NCBI GenBank assembly: GCA_036825615.1
Contig: DAISXY010000002.1
Coordinates: 255,265-319,264, forward strand
From: JAICXG01 sp036825615
Lineage (GTDB): Bacteria; Verrucomicrobiota; Verrucomicrobiia; Chthoniobacterales; UBA10450
Length of the DNA stretch: 64,000 nt
Direction: 5' to 3'
Position 1 is the stretch's first letter; every line of letters begins with the position of its first letter. Under the pieces are notes generated by a model. That model saw only the letters and a program-made list of their open reading frames with translations, was not told the origin of the DNA and did not search any database. Of the stretch, positions 51,394-60,255 are shown in pieces. The position numbers and the translations under genes are program-made.

Positions 51394-54300
51394 GGGTTAC
51401 TCGAGCCGCCGTTCGGGGTGCTGGAACCGCCGTTCGCAGGGTTACGATTTGGGAAAGGCGGAATCGGCGGCAGCTCGTATCCTTTTGTCTTCATCTCCGC
51501 CTGCACCTCCTGGATGCCGCGATCGAGTTGCTGGTCTTCACCCCGGAACTCCTTTGCCGGGTCGTTATCGACCACAATATCAGGATCAACTCCATGGCTC
51601 TCGATGATCCACCCCTTACCATCTTTCGAGTAAGGCGCAAACTCGGGTTTGAATAACTGGCCGCCATCAATCAACGGCAGCGGGTTGCGGATCCCGATAA
51701 CTCCGCCCCAGGTGCGTTTGCCGATCAGTTTTCCAAGTCCCAAGGCCTTGAAGCGGAACGGGAAGATATCTCCATCTGAAGCGGAGAACTCATTGATCAG
51801 AGTGACCATCGGGCCAAGGAACGTTTGCGGCGGATTAGTCCTCGGGACACCATTCCGGAACATCTCGACCATAACGAGTGCGCGCCGCAGGCGCTCGATC
51901 ACGAGTGGTGAAACAAAACCGCCGCCGTTGCCGCGCACATCGATGATCAAGCCTTTCTTGCGGATCTGTGGGAAGTAACGCTTGGTGAATTCATTCAAGC
52001 CGGGCTGACCCATGTCTGGAATATGAAGGTAACCAACCGTGCCACCGGTCTTTTTGCTGACGTAGTCGATATTGTGCTGGACCCAATCAAGGTAATAGAG
52101 CGGCGACTCATCCGCTGTGGGCACGACCGTGATATCACGCGCCCCCGCGTCTGACGGGGTCGAGTTCACGCGCAGGATCACCTGTTTGTCGGCCGTGCCG
52201 ATGAGCGCATCATAGATATTCGGGAGCGTGGAAACCGGTATGCCGTTGACTGCGAGAATATAGTCACCTGGCTTGAGATTCAGACCAATCGCCGTGAGAG
52301 GAGACCGGGTCTCGTCGTTCCAGTTTTCACCCGGCAGGATCTTATCGATGCGATAGGCTTTGCTCGCCGGGTCGCGCGATAACTGCGCGCCGAGCAAGCC
52401 GAGCTTGATTCGCGGGGTCTCCGGTCGCTCGCCGCCTGCGACATAGGCGTGGCCGTTGTTCAGTTCACCGATCAGTTCGCCAATAAGATAGGTCAGGTCA
52501 TTACGATGATTCACATAAGGGAGGAGGGCGGCGTATTTGTCGCGCATCGCCTTCCAATCAACCCCGTTCATGTCTGGGTTATAGAAGAAGTCGCGCATTT
52601 GTCGCCACGATTCATAGTAGATCTGCTTCCACTCGGCACGGCGATCCGCCATGAGATCGAGACCGTCGATCTTCATCTTGTGATCCTTGGTCTCGAGTTT
52701 GTCCTTTGGCAGGTCGATGACGAAGTAATCCTTGTCCTGCTTGAGGAGCATCTTCTTTCCATCGAAGCTGATCTGATAGCTATTCACGTCACCCAGCACC
52801 GTCTCCTTGCGGTCCTCGAGGCTGTAGGAGCAGAGATGCCATTTGACGTCGGCTGGGCCTTCCTCTTCGTCGCCCCCGCCTTTGTCGCCGACCGTGCGCC
52901 GGAGATAAAAGACCCGATCATCGACGAGGCGGAGATCCTTGTAATTCGCAGGGTCAATATCCAGGCCGACGATCCGCTTCTCGATTCCATCGGTATCTAC
53001 CTTCACCGTGACCGGTTTTTTCTTTTCCTCTTTTTTGCCTTCCTTCTTTTCGCCTTCAGCCTTTTCCTTCTCCTTTTCCTTCTTGGTCGGCTTGCCTACT
53101 TCGTCGCTCCGGGGTGCGAGCGGGGATTCGGTTTCCTTCGAGAGCGTGACCAGATACGGCCGCTGCTGATCCACGTAGATGGCTTCAAATTCCTCCTCGC
53201 TAAAGGTCGGTTTGAAATCCCGGCTGGAAGAAAGCATCAGATACTTGCCGTCGTCGCTGAAGCTGACCCGGCCGGAGCTATACCAGTCTTCAGTCACGGG
53301 GAAGGTCTTCTTATTTCCGAGAGAGTAGAGATACACCCTTCCCTGGTCGTTATCTTCCGGCTGGGCCCAGGCGATCCACTGACTGTCAGGCGACCAGTCG
53401 TAGGATTCGATTTCGCCAAACTTGTCATGTGCCACTTCCGTGAGCGCCTTGCTCGCGACGTCGACATAACGGAGCCGTTGCATCCGGTCACTCCAGAGGA
53501 GCTTCTTACTGTCGGGCGACCAGATCGGCTGGTAGTAGTAAGTGTCGGCTGCCTTCGTTAGCTGCTGGGGTTGACCTTTACCGTCCTGCGAGCGGACATA
53601 GAGTTCGTTCTCGCCGGACTCGTCCGAGTTATAGGCGATCCATTTCCCATCGGGGGACCAGACGGCATCGCGTTCATGCGCGTTCGAAGTTCGGGTCAGG
53701 GCCCGCTCCGTTCCTTCCTTCGCCGGGACGGAGAAGAGATCGCCCCGTGCCACGACAATCGCGCGCTGGCCGTCGGGCGCGAGATTTACCGACTCGATGT
53801 GCTTCGAAGCGTCGAGAAACTGGGAACGACCGGAAGCGAAGTCTTCCTTGATGTTGATCGGGAGTGGAGTCGCCTGGCCGCCGGCGAGGTCATAGCGCCA
53901 GATATAGCCGGCCTGTTCGAAGACAATCGCGTCTTTTCCAATCGTCGGGAACTTAATGTCGAAATCCTTAAAGTGGGTAAGCTGTTTGGTCTCTTTCGTC
54001 CCGAGATCGATCGAGAACAGGTTCATCCGGTTATCGCGATCGGAGAGGAAGTAAATCTTATTATCGGGGCCCCACATCGGACAAATGTCCTGGGCCGGGT
54101 TGTTCGTCAGGTTCTCGGTCTGCTGAGTCTTGAAATCGTAAATCCAGACGTCGTCCGCCATGCCGCCGCGGTAATGCTTCCAGGTGCGGAACTCACGGAA
54201 GACGCGGTTGTAAGCGAACTTGGAGTCATCCGGTGAAAACGAGATAAAACCGCCGCGCGGCACCGGCAGCTGCTGTGGCAGGTCCGCATTAAGACCGACG

Positions 54301-54791
54301 GTCTCGAGGTCGCCGATGAAGGAATTAAAAGAAGTGCGGCGAGAGCGGAAGATGACGAGCGGCTTGGTATTCTCCCAGCCCATGACGATGTTGTTCGGAC
54401 CCATCCGATCAGAGATGTCGTCGCGTGAGAGGGTCGCGGTCGTGGTCAGGCGCTTCGGTTCGCCTCCGTCGCCCGGCATGACATAGACCTCGGTGTTGCC
54501 ATCGTATTGTGAGGTGAAGGCGAGCTGCCTGCCGTCGGGTGAGAAATGCGGGAATGAGCTGTAACCCGGGCCGCTCGTCAGGCGGCGCGCGGTGCCGCCG
54601 TTTTTCGAAACGGTGTAGAGCTCGCCGGCGTAACAGAAGACGATCTGGTCGCCGTTGGTGGTGGGAAAACGGAGCAGCCGGGTCGTGTTCGGCAGTTGTT
54701 GCTGGGCGAGCGTGCGCGGCGTCGTGAGGGCGAAACCGGCGAAGAGAGCGAGCAGGATAATCGTGCGACGAGAGAAGCGAACCCAATTCAT
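51390..54791 (-). CDS. Tricorn-type S41 protease with beta-propeller
   Basis: 1133 residues: signal peptide (1-29), WD40/PD40-like propeller repeats (about 35-570, e.g. DGRQLAFTSQYDGNTEVYVM, PDGKWIAYNSDESGENELYV), a Lys/Glu-rich insertion (near 575-600), a helical bundle, a PDZ domain (LKPGDYILAVNGIPV), and an S41 catalytic domain with GNGGGFVSPLV and nucleophile region EFSASDGDIFPF (Ser near residue 1002). The layout equals tricorn protease homologues, which degrade peptides. The signal peptide argues for periplasmic action. It heads a tight four-gene unit with the 101-aa, beta-lactamase and SET genes. Confidence 0.9.
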   Translation of the reverse strand: MNWVRFSRRTIILLALFAGFALTTPRTLAQQQLPNTTRLLRFPTTNGDQIVFCYAGELYTVSKNGGTARRLTSGPGYSSFPHFSPDGRQLAFTSQYDGNTEVYVMPGDGGEPKRLTTTATLSRDDISDRMGPNNIVMGWENTKPLVIFRSRRTSFNSFIGDLETVGLNADLPQQLPVPRGGFISFSPDDSKFAYNRVFREFRTWKHYRGGMADDVWIYDFKTQQTENLTNNPAQDICPMWGPDNKIYFLSDRDNRMNLFSIDLGTKETKQLTHFKDFDIKFPTIGKDAIVFEQAGYIWRYDLAGGQATPLPINIKEDFASGRSQFLDASKHIESVNLAPDGQRAIVVARGDLFSVPAKEGTERALTRTSNAHERDAVWSPDGKWIAYNSDESGENELYVRSQDGKGQPQQLTKAADTYYYQPIWSPDSKKLLWSDRMQRLRYVDVASKALTEVAHDKFGEIESYDWSPDSQWIAWAQPEDNDQGRVYLYSLGNKKTFPVTEDWYSSGRVSFSDDGKYLMLSSSRDFKPTFSEEEFEAIYVDQQRPYLVTLSKETESPLAPRSDEVGKPTKKEKEKEKAEGEKKEGKKEEKKKPVTVKVDTDGIEKRIVGLDIDPANYKDLRLVDDRVFYLRRTVGDKGGGDEEEGPADVKWHLCSYSLEDRKETVLGDVNSYQISFDGKKMLLKQDKDYFVIDLPKDKLETKDHKMKIDGLDLMADRRAEWKQIYYESWRQMRDFFYNPDMNGVDWKAMRDKYAALLPYVNHRNDLTYLIGELIGELNNGHAYVAGGERPETPRIKLGLLGAQLSRDPASKAYRIDKILPGENWNDETRSPLTAIGLNLKPGDYILAVNGIPVSTLPNIYDALIGTADKQVILRVNSTPSDAGARDITVVPTADESPLYYLDWVQHNIDYVSKKTGGTVGYLHIPDMGQPGLNEFTKRYFPQIRKKGLIIDVRGNGGGFVSPLVIERLRRALVMVEMFRNGVPRTNPPQTFLGPMVTLINEFSASDGDIFPFRFKALGLGKLIGKRTWGGVIGIRNPLPLIDGGQLFKPEFAPYSKDGKGWIIESHGVDPDIVVDNDPAKEFRGEDQQLDRGIQEVQAEMKTKGYELPPIPPFPNRNPANGGSSTPNGGSSNP

Positions 54792-54900
54792 AAAGTGGGG
54801 AGAAAGCTGCGTTTGAATTGGCCGGACGCAACCAGATGTTGTGCCGGGGCGATTTCGGGTCGCCCGTGATGCTGCGTTACGTTGACAACAAAAATCCGGG

Positions 54901-55572
54901 ATGATAATGTCGCGCCAATTCGCGGCCCAGGTCGTTAGGCTGACGAAGGAACCTCTGCACTCGCTACTCGACAGTCAGGTTCTGGTTCTGAACCGCCTCT
55001 GGCAGGCGGTGAATGTCTGCTCCGCGCGTCGTGCTTTTGCCCTGCTCTACCAGGGTCACGCCGAGGTCGTCTGGGCGGATCAGGAGAACAACTTTGCGAC
55101 CCACGACTTTGCCAGTTGGCGCGATTTTTCGGTCAACGCGCCCGCGGCCGAGCACGAGATGGTGAAGACGATCTCGTGGAAGATCCGGGTGCCGCGCGTC
55201 ATTGTCCTGCTGCTCTTCGACCGGCTGCCGAAGAAGGAAGTGAAATTTACCCGGCACAACGTCTTCGAGCGCGACAACAACACCTGCCAGTACTGCGGCA
55301 AACTGTTCGAGCGGCAGGAACTGAATCTCGATCACGTCCTGCCGCGCGACAAAGGCGGGCTGACGACCTGGGAAAATGTGGTTTGCTCCTGCATCCCCTG
55401 CAACACCCGCAAGGGCAACCGCCTCCCGCACCAGGCTGGCATGCATTTGATCCGCAAACCGCGGCGTCCGAAATGGCGGCCGTTCGTCCACGTCACTTTC
55501 ACGAGCCAGGCGCATGAGAGCTGGCGTCATTTTGTCGACCTGGCCTACTGGAACGTCGAGCTGAGCGACTAG
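54901..55572 (+). CDS. HNH endonuclease family protein
   Basis: 223 residues (Met at codon 3 is an alternative start). An N-terminal region (QVLVLNRLWQAVNVCSARRA) is followed by an HNH core: CQYCGKLFERQELNLDHVLPRDKGG with zinc Cys pair and His, then TTWENVVCSCIPCNTRKGNR with Asn and the second Cys pair. This type is widespread and chromosomal; whether it restricts DNA or repairs it is unknown. Octamer CGTTAGGC at 54933 is read as Val-Arg(AGG). It is divergent from the tricorn gene. Confidence 0.85.
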   Translation: MIMSRQFAAQVVRLTKEPLHSLLDSQVLVLNRLWQAVNVCSARRAFALLYQGHAEVVWADQENNFATHDFASWRDFSVNAPAAEHEMVKTISWKIRVPRVIVLLLFDRLPKKEVKFTRHNVFERDNNTCQYCGKLFERQELNLDHVLPRDKGGLTTWENVVCSCIPCNTRKGNRLPHQAGMHLIRKPRRPKWRPFVHVTFTSQAHESWRHFVDLAYWNVELSD

Positions 55573-55577
55573 GCAAT

Positions 55578-56363
55578 TCAGGTCACAGAGCGCTTGTTTT
55601 TTTCGTCCTCAGCTAAGGCGAGAAAGCGCTCCACCCATTCCTCTGTCACCGCGTCGGCCTGCCGGACCGTGCGCGGAGGTCCGAGGGAAAACTTTCGTGG
55701 CGGGCGAACCCGGAGAAAATCGAGAACGCGCGTCACAGCGCCGGGATAATCCGCGCATAACTCTTCATAAGTGAGGGCGAGCGGTTCGATTCCATTACGA
55801 TGGAAAAATTGCTTCCAGGTCTCCTCGGCGACTCGCGCCGACTCGAGGCAATGTTCGATCAGGGCGAAGTCGAACTTCATCTCGGTGGCGGGCTTGTCTG
55901 ACCCCGGCACCCAGAGATTTGTCTGGATGGCCCGCGCTTTTGAGACGGCCTGGCGGAGTTTGTCCCGGCGGGTGAGCTGGATACAGCGCAGCCGTGGGAA
56001 TACTCGCCCGAGGAGGTCGCCCTCGGCCATCTCCGGCGGGCCGAACTCTCCCGTCTCGCGCAACCGTTTGATGAAGGCAGGCAAATCCCAGCTCTCGATT
56101 CGAAATCCGAAGACCGAATTCGGCGTCGCCGCACCGATTACGATTCCGCGGACGTAGTCGGCAAATCGGGCCGGATTGAGGCCGAATCGAGTGGCATATC
56201 GCGCCGCGAGTTGTTCATTGAAGTACTGCAACGGCCGCCCGGCACGATGCGTGGCGCTCAGGGCCGCCGTCAGCAGGTGCGAGCCGGAGCGTGCCACCGC
56301 GCAAAGGGCATAGCAGTGCACCGGGTGAAAGAGCTGATGAAGCAAGCCAAGCATGCGATCCAA
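55578..56363 (-). CDS. Stf0-type sulfotransferase
   Basis: 261 residues. The N-terminal YALCAVARSGSHLLTAALS is the PAPS 5'-phosphosulfate loop (consensus PRSGST), then AGRPLQYFNEQ, a feature of Stf0 trehalose 2-sulfotransferases. A 3'-phosphate region (LRCIQLTRRDKLRQAVSKAR) and LTYEELCADYP follow. Here the loop reads ARSGSH instead of PRSGST. It would transfer sulfate from PAPS to a sugar or lipid; substrate not deducible. Met at codon 4 (56354) is an alternative start. Confidence 0.82.
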   Translation of the reverse strand: MDRMLGLLHQLFHPVHCYALCAVARSGSHLLTAALSATHRAGRPLQYFNEQLAARYATRFGLNPARFADYVRGIVIGAATPNSVFGFRIESWDLPAFIKRLRETGEFGPPEMAEGDLLGRVFPRLRCIQLTRRDKLRQAVSKARAIQTNLWVPGSDKPATEMKFDFALIEHCLESARVAEETWKQFFHRNGIEPLALTYEELCADYPGAVTRVLDFLRVRPPRKFSLGPPRTVRQADAVTEEWVERFLALAEDEKNKRSVT

Positions 56364-56577
56364 ATTGGATTACTGGCTCGCCGAATAGGAAAAAAGCTCC
56401 GCAAATGCAAGACCTTGCAGCGATTTGGGGGCCAACGATTCCGGCTCGCACTCAGTAGGACCACCGTAAGCGCCGCTCCTGGTATTTCTGGCTGCGAGGA
56501 GCGCTTACCGTTCTTGCTTCGAGGAAAGTCGAACCTTCACACAGCCGGGCGAATCTTCGCGCGCGAAGCGATTTAAT

Positions 56578-57579
56578 ATGAAAAAAACGATTGTTTGCTC
56601 TTTGCTCGGCCTCTTTGCACTTCCAGTGCTGGAGGGAATTGCAGGCTCTCCCGCGGAGTTCAGCGTTCAACTCATCGGGACCTTTGATTATCCTGGGAGC
56701 GTCACTTCGACGCAACCGCAAAAGATAAGTGACAACAGAAATATCGTCGGCCTATTCATCGACTCGAGTGGCCTGTCGAGCGGGTTCGTTCGGTTCAAGA
56801 ACGGCACCTTTACGCCACCGCTGGTTGACCCAAATGACACTTCTGGCACAACTCAGGGGCGCGGTATTAATCGTAACTATCAGATCTGTGGCGACTACGT
56901 GGATCCCAACACCGGGAGTTACCACGGATTCTTTAGCAAGGGCCTTGGCTTTCACGACTATCTCGTTCCGGGCTCGAGCTGGACGATCGCACTCGGACTA
57001 AACAACGCGGCGGACTTCTGCGGCTCGGATATCCCGAGCAGCGGTATCCAGTCAGGGTTTGTGAGTATTGGTGGAACTGTGACCGAGTTTACGGTGCCGG
57101 GATCAACCGCCACCCTCGCGTACCAGATCAATAGCTCGAACCAGACGGCAGGCTATTATCTCGATAGTGCGGGGGTCAGTCATGGATATTACCGGGATAG
57201 CGACGGCTCATTTGTCTTTCCGATCGATCCGGCGGGCTCGACCGGAACAATCGTCTTCGGCAACAATGACAGTAACTACATCGTGGGGAGATATCCGGAC
57301 GTCTCCGGGGTCACGCATGGCTTTGTCTTTTTCCCGCCGAGCACCTATGTGACTTATGACTTTCCCGGCTCGACCTTTACTTCACTCAATGGGATCAACA
57401 GAAGCGGCATGATCGTCGGCCGCTATCTCGACCCCAGCAGTGGGATCGAGCACGGCTTCGTCGCGCGCCTCGTCAGCGCCTCGGACCAGAACACGGGTGG
57501 CAGCATCCCGCAGCGGCACTCAGCTACCGAAGGCCTGGGCCAGGTGGTCAAAGGCGTCTTCGAAGAGCCGGCTTTCTAG
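56578..57579 (+). CDS. Secreted HAF-repeat protein
   Basis: 333 residues; signal peptide (1-22). Eight or so HAF-type repeats: FDYPGS...PQKISDNRNIVGLFIDSSGLSSGFV, and FTVPGSTATLAYQINSSNQTAGYYLDSAGVSHGYY, and so on, forming a beta-propeller-like fold. These 'probable extracellular repeat' proteins are common in soil bacteria and have no known function. The 37-residue C-terminus is not repeat and carries no anchor. Confidence 0.82.
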   Translation: MKKTIVCSLLGLFALPVLEGIAGSPAEFSVQLIGTFDYPGSVTSTQPQKISDNRNIVGLFIDSSGLSSGFVRFKNGTFTPPLVDPNDTSGTTQGRGINRNYQICGDYVDPNTGSYHGFFSKGLGFHDYLVPGSSWTIALGLNNAADFCGSDIPSSGIQSGFVSIGGTVTEFTVPGSTATLAYQINSSNQTAGYYLDSAGVSHGYYRDSDGSFVFPIDPAGSTGTIVFGNNDSNYIVGRYPDVSGVTHGFVFFPPSTYVTYDFPGSTFTSLNGINRSGMIVGRYLDPSSGIEHGFVARLVSASDQNTGGSIPQRHSATEGLGQVVKGVFEEPAF

Positions 57580-57592
57580 TTGTGAAAATCGT

Positions 57593-57625
57593 CTCCGCCT
57601 CCGGCTGCTGATGCCGGGGGCGGAG
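57593..57625. terminator. Strong hairpin after the HAF gene
   Basis: 13-bp stem (57593-57605 with 57613-57625, one G-T pair) and a 7-nt loop, starting 14 bp after the stop. No T run follows, so it may be an mRNA 3' stabiliser or a repeat. The rest of 57580-57954 holds only a small CTCTCA/TGAGAG inverted repeat and no gene. Confidence 0.45.
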
Positions 57626-57954
57626 CCAATCGCCTCGCGAACGAACCGAGCGACTTTCCGGCGCCCACCGGGCATTCTGTTTCAGTCCGGCCGCGCTTTC
57701 GCCGCCGCTGCGGAGCGGCAAGGTTTGTGAAAGTATCGGGTTCCGGTCGCCGCCTGTAATAGTAACTCTTGCTCTTGCTCCACATCTCCTCGGCCGATCC
57801 ACGAGCTGCCACAGCGCTAGCAAACCGGGGGTCGCGCTTTTGCAGTTGCTCTCAATGAGAGCGCGTAGCACGCGATGCATCTAAGCGCGACCGTGTACGG
57901 TTTCACTTTCGATGATTGAAAAACCACGATTCCAGACTAGCCTCGCTTCAATAG

Positions 57955-58305
57955 GTGTTGGCTAAGCTCCATCTGGTTAGGCGGCTGCAGCAAAAGTCAT
58001 TATTCGGAGACAGAGCGATCGATGAGCAAAAGAAAACCAAAACGACCCGGCAAGCTTACGAACCACCTCCGATCTTCGTGGAGGGCTGGCGGTATCATCG
58101 CCTGCCGCATGTCGCGTTTGAGGTCGATGATATTGAAGATGCCATTGCTGGGTTCAAGGTTATTGATCCCATTACTTCGCCATCGGAAGGCGTTCGTTTA
58201 GCCATGATCGTAGATAACGGCGCGCCCATAGAGCTAATTGAATTTTCTGCGAAAAGAAGAGGAGTGGCGAAGAGCAAAAGGCGGGAGCGCGCAAGCAAAG
58301 GATGA
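57955..58305 (+). CDS. VOC (glyoxalase-like) domain protein, possibly 5'-altered
   Basis: 116 residues. The C-terminal half reads PHVAFEVDDIEDAIAGFKVI and MIVDNGAPIELIEF, the second beta-alpha-beta-beta unit of a vicinal-oxygen-chelate fold with its terminal Glu metal ligand. The N-terminal 45 residues (QQKSLFGDRAIDEQKKTKTT) do not look like the first VOC unit, so only half the usual domain is present. It could work as a dimer or be a remnant. The Lys/Arg-rich tail is unusual. Confidence 0.55.
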   Translation: MLAKLHLVRRLQQKSLFGDRAIDEQKKTKTTRQAYEPPPIFVEGWRYHRLPHVAFEVDDIEDAIAGFKVIDPITSPSEGVRLAMIVDNGAPIELIEFSAKRRGVAKSKRRERASKG

Positions 58306-58384
58306 GACCACTGATCGTGTCCAACCCCGCTGGGTCGCGAACCATTTTGCTCTGGCGAGCGCGAGCTGAGTTAGCTTGGGTTTC

Positions 58385-58810
58385 ATGATCCTGGCTGCCG
58401 AGCAACAGTTCGTGGGTGAGATCGGGAGGGAACTGGCCTCGGTGAGCGCCTTTCTCGGTGGCTTTGCTGCCACCTTTGTCGGTATCTTGCTTCAGTCGCA
58501 AAGCGCGCGCCGATATGTTACCTGGGCATCAGGTGCGGCCGCAGTAGCTTCCGCCTCCTTCATCGTCGCTGTGATTGCCGGCACGCTCGTTGCGCTGGCC
58601 GAGAGCCCGAATGCGCCGAGCGGCTTTGCCGCGCCGCAATTTGTGCCGTGGGCCCGGCAGATTCTGCTGGTCTCCTTTGCAATCGGCATCTACGCGAATT
58701 TGCTCAGTCTCGCTTTAAGCGGCTGGATTCGCTCTCGTGCTTTAGGCATGGTGACGTCTCTGGTCGCGTTTTTGGCTGCCGCAATCATCTGGACCTTTGT
58801 GCGGCATTAA
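58385..58810 (+). CDS. Four-helix membrane protein of unknown function
   Basis: 141 residues from MILAAEQQFVGEIG. Four hydrophobic helices (about residues 19-39, 49-70, 92-112 and 120-138) joined by short loops. No conserved polar pattern suggesting a transporter. Alone between a VOC fragment and a palindrome. Confidence 0.6.
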   Translation: MILAAEQQFVGEIGRELASVSAFLGGFAATFVGILLQSQSARRYVTWASGAAAVASASFIVAVIAGTLVALAESPNAPSGFAAPQFVPWARQILLVSFAIGIYANLLSLALSGWIRSRALGMVTSLVAFLAAAIIWTFVRH

Positions 58811-58904
58811 GCTGTTTTAGAATTAGCGAAACCATCGCACCGATCGCTGCAGCCGAACGACCGTTTTGTGTTTTCCCTCTGGTAATTCAACTTTTGTAGG
58901 ATGA

Positions 58905-58949
58905 AACTCGCTCCGCTTTCGGCGGCGGATCCCGCAGGCGGAGCGAGTT
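58905..58949. repeat. Palindrome with 12-bp perfect arms AACTCGCTCCGC
   Basis: Arms 58905-58916 and 58938-58949 with a 21-nt GC-rich centre. Upstream of the aminotransferase gene; may be a repeat or a hairpin in its leader. Confidence 0.7.
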
Positions 58950-59027
58950 GCGTTGCGAGCGCCGGAAACAGGCGGCAATTTTTCAAATGGACAACGGCGC
59001 GAGTTTGCGCAGGGTGAGTGCGCCGGC

Positions 59028-60224
59028 ATGAATCGCGTTGCACAACCCGAACTCCGCCTCGCCAGGCGCATGGCGCGTCTGGGCACGGAGACGGCCTTCG
59101 AGGTTTTGGTGAAGGCGCGCGCGCTCGAGGCCAAGGGCCGCGACATCGTCCATCTTGAAATTGGCGAGCCGGATTTTGATACTCCGGCCAACATCATTGA
59201 TGCAGCCTGTGACGCGCTCCACAAAGGCTTCACCCATTATGGGCCTTCCGCCGGGATGCCGCAGCTTCGCGAAACAATCGCGCAATACGTAAGCGAGACG
59301 CGCGGGATCGAGGTGAGCCCGGAAGAAGTGGTGGTCGTGCCGGGTGGCAAACCAATCATCTTCTTCACCATTCTCGCGCTCGCCGAAGAGGGCGACGAGA
59401 TTATTTATCCCAACCCGGGGTTCCCGATTTACGAATCGATGATCAATTTTCTCGGTGCCACAGCGGTGCCGATCCGATTGCGCGAAGAAATGGATTTCCG
59501 GCTCGACCCCGCCGAGCTGGCAGGGCTGATCACCGACCGGACGAAGATGATCATCCTTAACTCGCCGCAAAACCCGACCGGCGGCGTGCTCACCGAGGAT
59601 GATCTGAAGCAAATCGCGGCGGCGATCGGCGACCGCAACCTCATGGTCTTGACCGACGAAATTTACAGCCGGCTGATTTTTGAAGGTGAACATCATTCGA
59701 TCATGTCACTCCCGGGGATGAAAGAGCGTTGTATCCTGCTCGATGGTTTCTCCAAGACTTATGCCATGACCGGCTGGCGAATGGGTTACGGAGTGATGCG
59801 GGCTGACCTCGCGACTCATGTCTCACGACTCATGACTAACTCTAACTCCTGTACTGCCAGCTTTACCCAGGTCGCCGGAGTCGAGGCGCTGCGTGGTCCG
59901 CAGAAGTCAGTCGAAGCAATGTGCGCCGAGTTTCAGAAGCGTCGCGACGTGATGGTCTCCGGGTTGAATAAGATCAAGGGTTTCTCCTGCCGTCTGCCCA
60001 AAGGGGCCTTCTATGTTTTTCCGAATATTCAGCAGACGGGCTGGCCATCGAAGAAGCTGGCCGATGCTCTGCTCGAGGGGGCCGGGGTCGCGGCGCTTTC
60101 CGGGACCGCGTTTGGCAGCTTTGGCGAAGGTTATTTGCGTTTCAGTGTCGCCAACTCGATCGAGAACATCGAGAAAGCGCTCGATCGCGTCAGTGGCTGG
60201 GTGACGGAAAACGTGCGGACTTAG
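59028..60224 (+). CDS. Class I/II pyridoxal-phosphate aminotransferase
   Basis: 398 residues from MNRVAQPELRLARR (the Met 25 codons upstream reads through the palindrome). Fold type I signatures: HLEIGEPDFDTP, YPNPGFPIYESM, NSPQNPTGGVL with the conserved Asn, TDEIYSRLIF with Asp and Tyr, and Schiff-base Lys243 in DGFSKTYAMTGWRMGY; also the Arg in YLRFSVANS. Probably an aspartate/alanine-type transaminase in the cytosol. It is followed 31 bp later by the hydroxyacid dehydrogenase, so 2-oxo acids could pass between the two. Confidence 0.9.
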   Translation: MNRVAQPELRLARRMARLGTETAFEVLVKARALEAKGRDIVHLEIGEPDFDTPANIIDAACDALHKGFTHYGPSAGMPQLRETIAQYVSETRGIEVSPEEVVVVPGGKPIIFFTILALAEEGDEIIYPNPGFPIYESMINFLGATAVPIRLREEMDFRLDPAELAGLITDRTKMIILNSPQNPTGGVLTEDDLKQIAAAIGDRNLMVLTDEIYSRLIFEGEHHSIMSLPGMKERCILLDGFSKTYAMTGWRMGYGVMRADLATHVSRLMTNSNSCTASFTQVAGVEALRGPQKSVEAMCAEFQKRRDVMVSGLNKIKGFSCRLPKGAFYVFPNIQQTGWPSKKLADALLEGAGVAALSGTAFGSFGEGYLRFSVANSIENIEKALDRVSGWVTENVRT

Positions 60225-60255
60225 CCGCGGGAATTTTCGACGCGGCCAGAGTCAT

